DNA of 32,654 nt from an uncultured Prevotella sp. (GCA_946614435.1 CAMOGW010000021.1:1-32654); one strand, 5' to 3'; shown: positions 5,403 through 13,866, counted from the first letter of the stretch. A program made the numbers and translations. The notes: generated by a model from the letters alone, not told the origin.

Positions 5403-7646
5403 TCATACGTGTTTTACTGTGACTTGTAACTGGCCGTTTTCTATTGTTACAAGGGCCTTTCCGCCATTCTTCAGTTCGCCAAACAAAAGTTGGCGCATGA
5501 GCAGCGGCTTCAGCCGTTGGGCAATGACACGATCCATCTCGCGTGCTCCGTATTCACGGGTGAAGCCTTCTTTCAGCAGCTGTTCAAAGGCATCTTCACT
5601 TAGCTCCATCTCCACTTTCTTGGTAGTCAGCTTTTCTTGCAACTGATTGAGTTTCTTATGCAGGATAAGCGTAGCCATGTGGCGATCCATGTCGTTGAAC
5701 ACCACCGTTCCTGAGAGACGGTTGAGAAATTCAGGCTTGAATGTTTTCTTCACTTGTCGCAGCATGGCCTCACCGCGCGAGACATGGCCACTGAAGCCGA
5801 TGGAGGCTTGTGCGGCATACTGCGCTCCGGCATTCGAGGTCATGAGGAGCACCACGTTACGGAAATCGGCCTTGCGCCCCTTGTTGTCAGTCAGCCGGGC
5901 ATAGTCCATCACTTGCAGCAAGATGTTGTATATGTCGCTGTGAGCCTTTTCTATTTCGTCGAGCAGCAACACGCAGTTGGGTGTTTTGCGGATGGCATCG
6001 GTAAGCAGTCCACCATCCTCATAGCCTACGTAGCCGGCAGGCGAGCCGATGAGCTTGGCCACCGCATGTTTCTCAGTATATTCGCTCATGTCGAACCGAA
6101 CCAGTTCGATGCCCAGTTCGCGAGCCAACACACGGGCAACCTCGGTCTTGCCAACGCCCGTAGGACCTACAAAGAGCAGTGAGGCCAAAGGCTTGTCGTC
6201 GTCAGTAAGTCCTGCCTTCGACATCTGAACCGCTTCAACCACTTGTCGGATGGCCTCGTCTTGACCGTAGATTTGTGCGCTGAGATGTGCTTGGAGGGTT
6301 GAGAGTCGTTCGCTATCGTCTTCTTTTACAGCCATAGCCTCTACCTTACAGGTCTTGGCCAATATTTCGGTAATCAGTTGTTTGTCAACAACTTTCGTTC
6401 CGTTTTCTGCCTTTCTGATTTCCATTGCAGCCCCGGCCTCGTCAATAAGGTCAATGGCTTTGTCGGGCAGGAAACGGTCACTGATGTGCTTGGCGCTTGC
6501 CTCAACGGCCCATGTAAGGGCAGCATCCTCATAGACCACACCATGAAACTCCTCATATTTCGGGCGCAGTTGTTTCAGAATCTCAACGGTCTCGCTCACC
6601 GATGGCTCCAGTATGTCAATCTGTTGGAAACGACGTACCAGTCCCTTTGAGCGCGAGAAATACTTGTTGTATTCCTCATACGTGGTGGAGCCGATGAAGC
6701 GTATGTCGCCTTGCTCCAGATAGGGCTTCAGCATGTTGCCTGCATCCATAGAGCTTTCGCCGATGGCTCCGGCTCCCACGATGTTGTGTATCTCATCGAG
6801 ATAGACGATGCCTCGTTGTTCGTGCCTGATGCCTTCAAGAATCATTTTGAGCCGATTCTCAAAGTCGCCACGATATTGTGTGCCAGCCAATAGGGATCCT
6901 AAGTCGAGCTGATAGACACGGCTGTCCTTCAAGCGGTTGGGTACCTGACCATCGACAATGCGGCGCACCAGCCCATAGACCAGTGCGGTCTTGCCCACAC
7001 CTGGCTCTCCCACATGGAGCGGGTTGTTCTTCTCGCGACGGCAGAGCACCTGAATGGTGCGTTCCAATTCGTTCTCCCGTCCGATAAGCGGATTGTGACT
7101 GTCAACAAGGTCGTTCATGCACGTCACCAGTTTTTTCCATGCAGCCTGCGACTCGCCTTCTTCTTCAACAGACTCGTCCAGAACATCGTCACCCTCGTCC
7201 TGCAGCTCATTCTCATACCATAATATAATATCGCTCATGAAGATCTCCTCATTGTCTCCGATAGCCTCTTTCAGCAGGTAGGCAGCCCACGAGTCTTCCA
7301 GCTCAAGCATGGCATGAATCAGATGTGGAATGTCCACCTGTTCGGCACTGCTATAGAATACCTTTTGACAGGCTCGTTCAATGAGCTGAGCCATTTGGGC
7401 CGATAACTCAGGCTGATACTCGCGATTCTCGGGCATCTTGTCGAACGTCCGCAAATGTTCTTTCACCTTCTTCTTCAGTTGAGTAGGAGAGGCAAAGAGC
7501 TCGATGAGGGCAGGGAGGTCGGTGTGTTTGAGTATGCATTCCAACATGTGCTCAGGTGTCACGAACTCATGCCGATAGCTTTTGCAGTTCTCGACAGTTT
7601 GCTGGAGCAGTGTTTCTGCTCGTTCTGTATATTGTATTTTGGGCAT
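5403..7646 (-). CDS. clpA: ATP-dependent Clp protease ATP-binding subunit ClpA
   Basis: This 747-residue Hsp100 unfoldase has two AAA+ modules and feeds substrates to ClpP. It has an N-terminal Clp-N domain (about 1-140) that binds ClpS and an acidic linker (about 148-170). D1 has Walker A GEPGVGKT (near 213-220) and Walker B IVYLDEIHN. D2 has GPTGVGKT (near 494-501), LLLDEIEKAH and the pore-loop region IGSPAGYVGYEDGG. The ClpP-docking tripeptide IGF occurs near 616-618 in SIGFSGH. It lacks the long middle coiled coil of ClpB, and length matches ClpA (E. coli 758). It sits 42 bases after clpS and four before aat on the same strand, which fixes the identity as ClpA rather than ClpC. Confidence 0.96.
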   Translation of the reverse strand: MPKIQYTERAETLLQQTVENCKSYRHEFVTPEHMLECILKHTDLPALIELFASPTQLKKKVKEHLRTFDKMPENREYQPELSAQMAQLIERACQKVFYSSAEQVDIPHLIHAMLELEDSWAAYLLKEAIGDNEEIFMSDIILWYENELQDEGDDVLDESVEEEGESQAAWKKLVTCMNDLVDSHNPLIGRENELERTIQVLCRREKNNPLHVGEPGVGKTALVYGLVRRIVDGQVPNRLKDSRVYQLDLGSLLAGTQYRGDFENRLKMILEGIRHEQRGIVYLDEIHNIVGAGAIGESSMDAGNMLKPYLEQGDIRFIGSTTYEEYNKYFSRSKGLVRRFQQIDILEPSVSETVEILKQLRPKYEEFHGVVYEDAALTWAVEASAKHISDRFLPDKAIDLIDEAGAAMEIRKAENGTKVVDKQLITEILAKTCKVEAMAVKEDDSERLSTLQAHLSAQIYGQDEAIRQVVEAVQMSKAGLTDDDKPLASLLFVGPTGVGKTEVARVLARELGIELVRFDMSEYTEKHAVAKLIGSPAGYVGYEDGGLLTDAIRKTPNCVLLLDEIEKAHSDIYNILLQVMDYARLTDNKGRKADFRNVVLLMTSNAGAQYAAQASIGFSGHVSRGEAMLRQVKKTFKPEFLNRLSGTVVFNDMDRHMATLILHKKLNQLQEKLTTKKVEMELSEDAFEQLLKEGFTREYGAREMDRVIAQRLKPLLMRQLLFGELKNGGKALVTIENGQLQVTVKHV

Positions 7647-7688
7647 ATATGTATATCTATATAAATAATAAGGTGTGTGTGTTAAGAT

Positions 7689-7991
7689 TTATTCTGGTTC
7701 ACATGTCAGTCGTAGCGGATAGCCAGCATCGCGAGCCATTCGTGTGGCCTTTTGCACTTTCGAAAGCGCAATGTCGTAGGTGTATATGCCCACTACAGCC
7801 TTGTCGCCGTGGTGAACTTTGAGCATCAGTGCCTCAGCCTCGGCTTGACTCTTGAAAAAGACACTGGTCAGAATCAATACGACGAACTCCATTGCAGTGA
7901 AGTCGTCGTTGTAGATGATGACTTTATATCGGCGAGGTTCACGCAGGTCGGTACGCTGTCGTTCGCGAATGGATGATTGTTTCTTCGGCAT
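7689..7991 (-). CDS. clpS: ClpS adaptor protein
   Basis: This 100-residue N-degron adaptor has the conserved RYKVIIYNDDFTAMEFVV segment that forms the hydrophobic pocket for N-terminal Leu, Phe, Tyr or Trp, followed by AEALMLKVHHGDKAVVGIYTYDIA, which contacts the ClpA N domain. The flexible N-terminal tail (first 20 residues, charged) is the part that ClpA engages. It is first in the clpS-clpA-aat cluster. The copper ATPase gene ends 48 bases upstream, and no clear TAnnTTTG box lies in that gap, so clpS may be read through from copA. Confidence 0.95.
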   Translation of the reverse strand: MPKKQSSIRERQRTDLREPRRYKVIIYNDDFTAMEFVVLILTSVFFKSQAEAEALMLKVHHGDKAVVGIYTYDIALSKVQKATRMARDAGYPLRLTCEPE

Positions 7992-8039
7992 AGGAGCTAT
8001 ATGTTTCGGATGATGGTTATACTATATTTGAAATTTCAT

Positions 8040-9926
8040 TCAGGTGAATCTCAGGCGTAGGCTGTTCAGTACCACACTCACGCTTGAAAAAGCCATCAGG
8101 GCTGAGGCCAGCATGGGGGTAATCTGCCAATGATAGCCAAAGAGATAGGGGAGGCCGGCTGCCATCGGGATGCAGACCAGATTGTAGATGAAGGCCCAGA
8201 ACAGGTTCTGATGAATCATGGAAACGGTCTTGCGCGACAGGCGGATTGCATCGGAGAGGCGACGGAGGTCTGAACCCATCAGTGTCACCTGAGCCACGTC
8301 CATAGCTACGTCGGTGCCTTTGCCCATTGCTATGCTCACATTGGCAGTAGCCAAAGCTTGTGAGTCGTTGATGCCGTCGCCCACCATAGCTACGTGATGG
8401 CCTTCGGCCTGTAATTGGCGCACCATGTCCTCCTTGTCTTGCGGCAGCACCTGAGCCTTGTAGTGATTGATGCCTGCTTCTGCGGCCCAGTGAGCGACAC
8501 GTTCTTCACGGTCGCCGCTCATCATGTGAATGCTGATGCCTTGCGACTGGAGCTCTTGCATGGCTTCGCGGGCATGAGGCTTGAGGCGCTCGGCGGTTTC
8601 TGAGAACTCAGTGATAGTTCCCGTCTTATCGATCACCATTGCATCAACCTTCCGCAGTTCTTCTAAAGCGGTGGCATCCTTGATAAGGATGTTTTTCTCG
8701 GCAGCTTTGCCGATGCCCACCATCAGGGCGGTAGGGGTAGCCAGCCCCATAGCACAGGGACAGGCAATGACCAGCACCGATACGGCAGAAAGAATGGCTT
8801 GTGGCAAGTATTGACTGCCTCCGATGAGGAGCCAGAGAGCAAAGGTGAGCACGGAGAGCCCTACCACCGTAGGAACGAAGATGAGCGCTATCTTATCTAC
8901 CACATGTTGCACGGGAGCTTTCGAGCCTTGTGCCTCCTGCACCATGCGAATCATATTGGCCAATACCGTCTTCTGTCCTACGGCTTCGGCACGGAAGTGA
9001 AATGTGCCACTTTTGACCATCGTGCCAGCCAGCACCTTGTCGCCTCTTCTCTTTTCTACAGCCACGGCTTCGCCCGTCATCATCGATTCATCGACAGTAC
9101 CCATCACCTCATCGGCACTCATGCTGCTGACGATTGTACCGTCAACAGGAATTTTCTCGCCCGGGCGCACTTCCAGTGTGTCTCGGGGCTGTACGGCAGA
9201 GATGGGAATATCATTCGTCTCACCAGCATCTACCAGATGCGCCGTCTTAGGCGTGAGCCCCATCAGCGAGCGAATGCTACTGGCCGTACCTTGCTTGGCT
9301 CGTTCTTCGAGCAGTCTTCCTGTAAGCACAAAGGTGATAATCATCACCGAAGCATCAAAATAAGTGTGATTCTCAATACCGCGAGCCCCCCAGAACTCAT
9401 CGCCCCAGAATGTATTGAAGGTGCTGAAAAGAAATGAGATGCAGGTGGATAGTGCAACGAGTGTGTCCATGTTGGCTGAGCCGTGCATCAGTTGTTTCCA
9501 AGCCGTCACGTAGAACGAGCGACCGCAGTAAACGAGATTGAGCAGGGCAATGATGAGTGCCGTTTGGTGGCGGAAGTCGGCATCGTAGTCAGACAGTCTG
9601 AACCAGCCCATTGAAAAGCACATGACGAGCAGGGCAAAGAGCCACGACAGCATCACCTTATTACGCAGCGTGAGGTAGGCCCGATGCTCTATGGCTTCCA
9701 CGTTGCGGTCTTCCTCTATCACCATGTCGTAGCCGATGCCGCCAAGTGCTTCTTTCATTTGTTCCAGCGAGATCAGTTCGGTGTCATATTCGATGAGAGC
9801 GGTTCGGCCAGGCAGGTTCACACTGGCCGATGTGATGCCTTCCAGTGAGTTCAGTTTCTTCTCCACGTTGGCAGCGCAGCCAGCGCACATCATGCCAAGC
9901 ACGGCGATTGTCTTTTTCTGTATCAT
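8040..9926 (-). CDS. copA: copper-type P1B-ATPase lacking the nucleotide-binding domain
   Basis: This is a heavy-metal P-type ATPase of the copper-exporting class, acting in the inner membrane. It carries one N-terminal heavy-metal-associated domain with GMMCAGC, about eight membrane segments, the A-domain TGEA loop (DESMMTGEA), the intramembrane site CPC in [15 protein letters not shown], the phosphorylation motif DKTGT, and GDGIND. Only about 31 residues separate DKTGT from the MMSGD motif, where relatives have roughly 150, so the nucleotide-binding domain with its HP motif is missing. Total length is 628 against about 740 in typical CopA. The frame extends upstream to a TTG at 9938, but ATG 9926 is preferred because a -7 box overlaps the TTG. 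Either a lineage variant or an inactivated pump; the remaining frame is intact, which argues for retained use. Confidence 0.85.
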   Translation of the reverse strand: MIQKKTIAVLGMMCAGCAANVEKKLNSLEGITSASVNLPGRTALIEYDTELISLEQMKEALGGIGYDMVIEEDRNVEAIEHRAYLTLRNKVMLSWLFALLVMCFSMGWFRLSDYDADFRHQTALIIALLNLVYCGRSFYVTAWKQLMHGSANMDTLVALSTCISFLFSTFNTFWGDEFWGARGIENHTYFDASVMIITFVLTGRLLEERAKQGTASSIRSLMGLTPKTAHLVDAGETNDIPISAVQPRDTLEVRPGEKIPVDGTIVSSMSADEVMGTVDESMMTGEAVAVEKRRGDKVLAGTMVKSGTFHFRAEAVGQKTVLANMIRMVQEAQGSKAPVQHVVDKIALIFVPTVVGLSVLTFALWLLIGGSQYLPQAILSAVSVLVIACPCAMGLATPTALMVGIGKAAEKNILIKDATALEELRKVDAMVIDKTGTITEFSETAERLKPHAREAMQELQSQGISIHMMSGDREERVAHWAAEAGINHYKAQVLPQDKEDMVRQLQAEGHHVAMVGDGINDSQALATANVSIAMGKGTDVAMDVAQVTLMGSDLRRLSDAIRLSRKTVSMIHQNLFWAFIYNLVCIPMAAGLPYLFGYHWQITPMLASALMAFSSVSVVLNSLRLRFT

Positions 9927-9935
9927 AACAATCTG

Positions 9936-9943
9936 CAAAATTA
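9936..9943 (-). promoter_or_regulatory. candidate -7 box of copA
   Basis: The minus strand reads TAATTTTG, a match to TAnnTTTG, ending 9 bases before ATG 9926. If used, the mRNA would have almost no leader. No clear -33 element was seen. Confidence 0.4.
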
Positions 9944-9984
9944 CGAAATTATTTTCTATATTGTTCTTTAATTTAATATTGTTT

Positions 9985-10154
9985 TGTAACTTTGGCTTTG
10001 CCGAAGTTACTTAGCACTCGGAAAAACGCAAATATATTTGGCTTTTCTCTCTTGTCTTTTCGTAACTTTACGCTTCCAGCGCGAAGTTACTTGCACTCGG
10101 CAGAAAAAAACAAACACGTTTGTTTTGTTCTTCTCTCGTTTTTTCGTAACTTTG
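9985..10154 (+). repeat. palindromic promoter-bearing repeat, copy set 2
   Basis: Three successive units share the pattern of 3554-3685. Boxes are TAACTTTG (9987-9994), TAACTTTA (10063-10070) and TAACTTTG (10147-10154). The first two are each followed by a complementary AAGTTAC: GTAACTTTGGC 9986-9996 with GCCGAAGTTAC 10000-10010, and GTAACTTTACGC with GCGCGAAGTTAC ending at 10090. ACTCGG follows both. Between boxes are variable palindromes: CAAATATATTTG (10029-10040) and AAAACAAAC/GTTTGTTTT (10107-10115 and 10118-10126). CTTCCAGCGCGAAGTTACT is nearly identical to the copy near 3600. Confidence 0.7.
10124..10154 (+). promoter_or_regulatory. promoter of xth-holA
   Basis: TTTG at 10124-10127 and TAACTTTG at 10147-10154 are spaced by 19 bases, matching the consensus. 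It is the last unit of the repeat array and lies 28 bases before the xth start. Confidence 0.65.
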
Positions 10155-10182
10155 CCACTCAACAACTAAAAATGAAGAGAGT

Positions 10183-10932
10183 ATGAAACTGATTTCATGG
10201 AATGTCAATGGACTTAGAGCATGCGAAAGCAAGGGCTTCAGCGATGTGTTCAAACAGATGGATGCCGACTTCTTCTGCCTGCAGGAGACGAAGATGCAGG
10301 AGGGACAGCTGGACCTGACGTTTGAGGGCTATGACAGTTACTGGAACTATGCCGACAAGAAAGGCTATTCAGGCACGGCTATCTTCACCCGACACAAACC
10401 GCTGAGCGTGACGCGCGGCATAGGTATAGACGAACATGATCATGAGGGCCGAGTGATTACGTTGGAGATGGAACAGTTCTATCTGGTGACGGTCTATGTG
10501 CCAAATTCGCAGGACGGACTGAAAAGGCTGGACTATCGCATGCGATGGGAGGACGATTTCCAGAACTATCTGTGCCAGCTGGACGCGCAGAAGCCGGTTG
10601 TGGTGTGCGGCGACCTGAATGTGGCGCATGAGGAGATTGACATTAAGAACCCGAAGACCAATCGCCATAATGCAGGATTTACGGATGAGGAACGTGCAAA
10701 GTTCACGCAGTGGCTGTCACGCGGATTCAAGGACACGTTTCGCACGCTCTATCCAGAGCAGGTGACTTACTCATGGTGGTCGTATCGCTTCCAGGCAAGG
10801 CAGAAAAACGCGGGTTGGCGCATTGACTATTTCGTGGTGTCGGACCGCCTGATGCCGAAAGTGACTGAGGCCAAGATACACACCGATGTCATGGGAAGCG
10901 ATCATTGTCCGGTGGAGGTGGACCTTCTTTAA
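10183..10932 (+). CDS. xth: exodeoxyribonuclease III / AP endonuclease
   Basis: This 249-residue ExoIII-family enzyme cleaves DNA 5' to abasic sites and removes 3' blocks in base excision repair. Active-site motifs are in order: WNVNG (residues 6-10), LQETK with the metal-binding Glu35, GYSGTAIFTR, VYVPNSQDGLKRLDYR, GDLNVAHEEID, WRIDYFVVS and the C-terminal GSDHCPV with the catalytic His. Length is normal for the short bacterial form (about 250-268). It begins 28 bases downstream of the last promoter box in the repeat array, and holA follows after 46 bases, so the two are probably one transcript. Confidence 0.96.
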   Translation: MKLISWNVNGLRACESKGFSDVFKQMDADFFCLQETKMQEGQLDLTFEGYDSYWNYADKKGYSGTAIFTRHKPLSVTRGIGIDEHDHEGRVITLEMEQFYLVTVYVPNSQDGLKRLDYRMRWEDDFQNYLCQLDAQKPVVVCGDLNVAHEEIDIKNPKTNRHNAGFTDEERAKFTQWLSRGFKDTFRTLYPEQVTYSWWSYRFQARQKNAGWRIDYFVVSDRLMPKVTEAKIHTDVMGSDHCPVEVDLL

Positions 10933-10978
10933 GAAATAGGTGAAAAGAATGGAGCATAAAAAAACGTGAGAAAAACAG

Positions 10979-12004
10979 ATGGCAGAAACGAAAAGCGTGA
11001 CTTATGAGGGCATCATGCGGGAGCTGATGGAGGGAAAGTTCTATCCCGTCTATTATCTGCATGGTGAAGAATCGTACTACATTGACAAAATAGCGGATTA
11101 TATAGCCGAGCATGCCCTTCAGCCAGAAGAGCGCGATTTCAATCAGACAATCATGTTCGGCTCTGACGTGTCGGCATCGCAGATTGCCGACACATGTCGG
11201 CGTTACCCCATGATGGCCGAAAGGCAGGTGGTAATCGTGAAAGAGGCGCAGAACGTGAAAAACACGGAGGCGCTCGAGAAGTATATGAAACAGCCGCTGA
11301 AGAGCACAGTGCTCGTGATGTGCCACAAAAACGGAAAGATTGACGGGCGAAAGCGCGAATATGTGAAAGCCATCCAGCATGCCGGCATCCTTTTTGAAAG
11401 TGCAAAACTGCGCGAACGAGACCTTCCTGTCTTCATTGAGAGATACCTGGGGCAGAAAAACGTGAGTATAGACCCCAAATCGACGCAGCTCATTGCCGAT
11501 GCCATAGGCGCTGACCTGAGCCGACTGACTAGCGAACTCGATAAAGTGATGATTTCGCTGCCAGAGGAAAATAGGAGAGTGACCCCACAGGTGGTGGAGG
11601 AGCAGATAGGCGTGAGTAAGGACTTCAATGGATTTGAGTTGCGTGATGCCATCGTGAACCGAAACATTTTCAAGGCGAATCAGATCATGAACTATTTTGA
11701 CAAAAATCCGAAGGCTGGAAGCATTTATTCCTTTCTTCCGATGATGTTCAATTTTTTCCAGAATCTGATGCTTGCTTACTACGCTCCGAAAAAAACACAA
11801 GAGGGTGTAGCCGAATGGTTGGAGTTGAGATCAGTATGGGGTGCCAAGGATTATATGACCGGCATGCGAAATTATACGGGTGTGAAAGTGATGCAAATAA
11901 TTTCCAAACTGAGAGAAATTGATGCCAAAAGTAAGGGGCTGGACAATCCCAACACTCCTCCTGAGGAGCTGATGAAGGAACTCATTTTTTTTATTTTGCA
12001 TTGA
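10979..12004 (+). CDS. holA: DNA polymerase III delta subunit
   Basis: This 341-residue HolA homologue is the clamp-loader delta subunit that opens the beta sliding clamp. Visible features are the N-terminal PVYYLHGEESYYIDKI segment, which in delta proteins replaces a true P-loop, the RRYPMMAERQVVIVKEAQ strand-helix region, the middle helices DAIGADLSRLTSELDKV, and the C-terminal collar domain beginning near DFNGFELRDAIVNRN. No Walker A lysine motif is present, as expected since delta does not hydrolyse ATP. It follows xth by 46 bases and ends before a strong terminator. Confidence 0.93.
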   Translation: MAETKSVTYEGIMRELMEGKFYPVYYLHGEESYYIDKIADYIAEHALQPEERDFNQTIMFGSDVSASQIADTCRRYPMMAERQVVIVKEAQNVKNTEALEKYMKQPLKSTVLVMCHKNGKIDGRKREYVKAIQHAGILFESAKLRERDLPVFIERYLGQKNVSIDPKSTQLIADAIGADLSRLTSELDKVMISLPEENRRVTPQVVEEQIGVSKDFNGFELRDAIVNRNIFKANQIMNYFDKNPKAGSIYSFLPMMFNFFQNLMLAYYAPKKTQEGVAEWLELRSVWGAKDYMTGMRNYTGVKVMQIISKLREIDAKSKGLDNPNTPPEELMKELIFFILH

Positions 12005-12043
12005 AAAAAAGTGGGAATGCTTTTCTAAAATTCAAGAAAAATA

Positions 12044-12067
12044 GCCTCCAAATGGAGGCTTTTTTTT
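12044..12067 (+). terminator. intrinsic terminator after holA
   Basis: GCCTCCA and TGGAGGC form a perfect 7-bp stem with an AA loop, followed by eight T residues. A second inverted repeat, TTGAGCGAA 12066-12074 with TTCGCTCAA 12095-12103, follows at once and may back it up. Confidence 0.85.
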
Positions 12068-12103
12068 GAGCGAAATGCTTGTGTATTTCGGCACTTCGCT
12101 CAA

Positions 12104-12719
12104 TTTAAGTACCTTCAAAACTCGCAAATTTTCAAGCGTCCTGAACACTCGTTCAGAATTTTAAAATTATGAGCATTTTTCATGATTTTCCCCCTTTGAA
12201 ATTCGGTGTTAGCGTTTGTTAACTGAGAAAAGTCTGAATTTAGAAACGTAAATAAGATGGATTTGTAAATCACTATAAATTTATTATTGGCGTAATTTGT
12301 AAATGTAAACACGGGGATATCATTTGTGTGTCTGAATATGTATATGTAAAACTGGAATGTGAATATAATTCATATATAAATATACAATACGATGATTTAT
12401 ATATAAATGATTAAAAATCAGTGTTTTACTTTAGATTTATAAAGTATTTTTGATGTTTTATCCGTTTTAAAATGAGAAAAAATGAAATATTGGTCAATTT
12501 ACGGAGTTTAATATCGTAAATATCTGTTTTATAACCAATAGGTTAGCTTACAAAGTCTTTTCTTATGCTAAGAGTACATGAAGCGCTTTGAGTTTGTGAA
12601 TGTGAAATACGTGAAATTAAATTTGTAAAACATGAATAAATTTACGAATTTAAATAAATGAATTTAAATTTCACGCTTCTAAATTTTCCTTCGAAAATGT
12701 TGCACAGTTTAATTTTTTG
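12104..12719. other. AT-rich gene-free stretch before the XRE regulator
   Basis: About 600 bases are strongly AT-rich with no credible gene; the only long frame (minus, near 12115-12312) is low-complexity and lacks context. An imperfect inverted repeat joins CGTGAAATTAAATTTG (12610-12625) and GAATTTAAATTTCACG (12660-12675), and many short AATTTGTAAAT/ATTTACGAATT motifs recur. It might hold regulator binding sites for the gene at 12786, be the scar of a lost element, or be a bendable AT-rich spacer. No RNA gene is recognisable. Confidence 0.4.
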
Positions 12720-12735
12720 TTTTACCTTTGTAAAA
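12720..12735 (+). promoter_or_regulatory. XRE gene promoter box inside a palindrome
   Basis: TTTTAC (12720-12725) and GTAAAA (12730-12735) flank CTTT, and the -7 box TACCTTTG (12723-12730) lies inside the palindrome. A repressor bound here would block RNA polymerase, so self-repression by the XRE protein is a reasonable guess. The box lies downstream of the in-frame TTG at 12717, which rules that start out. Confidence 0.5.
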
Positions 12736-12785
12736 TCAATGAAAAATGGGCAAAATGGCCCAAAATAGTACCTGATGATAAAAAA

Positions 12786-13271
12786 ATGAAGGACAGAATT
12801 AAGCAAATTATGGAGTCGCAGCACATGACTCAGCAAGTCTTTGCCGACTTCATCGGGATAGCTCCTGCTACCCTCAGTGGTATCTTCACGGAGCGAACAA
12901 AACCAACCCTTAACACAGTGGAGGCCATCAAGAGAAAGCTCCCTCTACTCAGCACAGACTGGCTTATGTTCGGTAGAGGTCCCATGTTTACCGATTCGGG
13001 AGCTGCTGTTGATGCTAATCCCTCCACTCCAGCACCAAAAGTTGAACAAGCATCTTCTGAGCCGATGCTGGATTTCGGTCAACCGGCACCTATAAACACT
13101 CCTCAGTTTACGACCCGACCAGTGACGAGCCCTTCAGTGGCAAAAAGTGCTCGTATGGAGGTCAATATGGAAAATTTGAACAATTTTGAGAAAACTCAGC
13201 GTAAGGTGACTGAGATACGTGTTTTTTATGATGACCAGACGTGGGAAAGCTTTGTTCCTGCTAAAAAATGA
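12786..13271 (+). CDS. XRE-family helix-turn-helix regulator
   Basis: This is a 161-residue DNA-binding protein. Residues 3-60 form an XRE/Cro-type domain: RIKQIMESQHMTQQVFADF with the recognition helix region IAPATLSGIFTERTKPTL, and WLMFGRGPMF after it. A Pro/Ser/Thr-rich linker (about 70-125) joins a short C-terminal segment (TEIRVFYDDQTWESFVP) of unknown function, possibly for oligomerisation or ligand sensing. Starts upstream of 12786 would lie inside the promoter, so ATG 12786 is chosen. The AT-rich region before it and the palindrome over its promoter suggest autoregulation. Its targets are not evident from the neighbours. Confidence 0.85.
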   Translation: MKDRIKQIMESQHMTQQVFADFIGIAPATLSGIFTERTKPTLNTVEAIKRKLPLLSTDWLMFGRGPMFTDSGAAVDANPSTPAPKVEQASSEPMLDFGQPAPINTPQFTTRPVTSPSVAKSARMEVNMENLNNFEKTQRKVTEIRVFYDDQTWESFVPAKK

Positions 13272-13327
13272 ATGCGCCTGAGGGTGTGGAGCCTGGCGTG
13301 AAGTAACGAAGTAAGGGCATGCGTAAC

Positions 13328-13372
13328 ATTGGCAAGCCTGCTCTAAATGTATTTTATGGCAGTCTTGCTAAT
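13328..13372. terminator. imperfect hairpin between convergent genes
   Basis: ATTGGCAAGCCTGC (13328-13341) and GCAGTCTTGCTAAT (13359-13372) pair over 14 bases with two mismatches. GCGTAAC occurs just outside on both sides as a direct repeat (13321 and 13374). It lies between the XRE gene and the minus-strand gene at 13399. There is no T-run, so the terminator call is weak; it could be a small repeat element. Confidence 0.35.
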
Positions 13373-13398
13373 GGCGTAACATCCTTTCGGATAGAGAG

Positions 13399-13755
13399 TT
13401 ATGGTACCAGTAGAGGGGGCGCATTGCATCCGCAGCTATTCTCTTTATCAAAGTTGAATCCACACTTTTTATAATAGGAATTAGCTTGATGGTTCAGTTC
13501 AACGGTGAATGAAATTGGGGCGATGAGTCTTTCGCTAACCCTAATGAAAGGCTTGCCGAAAGCATACTCATTCGTATGGATAAGCTTGCTGTTCTGATCT
13601 GTCAGCTCGTTGGCTGCAGGGGCAGGCTGTTCGTTGCACAGCCTCTTTTCAGATGAGAACCACAAACTCCAGTCGTTGCCATATTCTTCTTGCGCCATGA
13701 TGCTCAGCATCGTGACCAGAAGGCAACAGACTGTTATGAGAAATCGTTTTAGCAT
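13399..13755 (-). CDS. small exported protein of unknown function
   Basis: This is a 118-residue protein with a clear signal peptide: MLKRF, a hydrophobic stretch, and cleavage probably after SIMA before QEEYGNDW. The mature part (about 96 residues) has five cysteines including CGCN near the C terminus, and one strand-rich segment (KPFIRVSERLIAPISFTVEL). I do not recognise a family. It is monocistronic on the minus strand, divergent from the MORN-repeat gene, and starts 9 bases after a TAnnTTTG box. Periplasmic or secreted location is inferred from the signal alone. Confidence 0.65.
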   Translation of the reverse strand: MLKRFLITVCCLLVTMLSIMAQEEYGNDWSLWFSSEKRLCNEQPAPAANELTDQNSKLIHTNEYAFGKPFIRVSERLIAPISFTVELNHQANSYYKKCGFNFDKENSCGCNAPPLLVP

Positions 13756-13764
13756 AATCGCTTA

Positions 13765-13772
13765 CAAATTTA
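13765..13772 (-). promoter_or_regulatory. -7 box of the small exported protein gene
   Basis: The minus strand reads TAAATTTG, ending 9 bases from ATG 13755. The implied leader would be only a few bases long. Confidence 0.45.
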
Positions 13773-13858
13773 CATAATCACATTGTTTTCACAAGAGTGA
13801 ATTAACTAAAATTAAATATGTTTAATCAAAATTCTGTAGTGCAAGGCGAACTATTTCG

Positions 13859-13866
13859 TATTTTTG
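13859..13866 (+). promoter_or_regulatory. -7 box of the Sel1/MORN gene
   Basis: TATTTTTG matches TAnnTTTG and lies 24 bases before ATG 13891. No strong TTTG element is visible at -33. Confidence 0.5.

Noticed and set aside
8598..8609. CTGAGAACTCAG at the copA domain-loss point, also present at the 21334-21378 repeat
   Set aside because: A 12-base match between two places in a 32-kb window is expected by chance; not enough to claim that the 9-bp repeat caused the deletion.
8799..9437. 212-codon plus-strand frame opposite copA
   Set aside because: Antisense shadow of a conserved membrane protein.
10889..11800. 303-codon minus-strand frame opposite xth and holA
   Set aside because: It lies antisense to two conserved genes with intact motifs; its composition reflects the complementary codons and no domain is visible.
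12115..12312. 65-codon minus-strand frame in the AT-rich gap
   Set aside because: Low-complexity Asn/Phe/Lys-rich product as expected from random AT-rich DNA; no promoter box in position.
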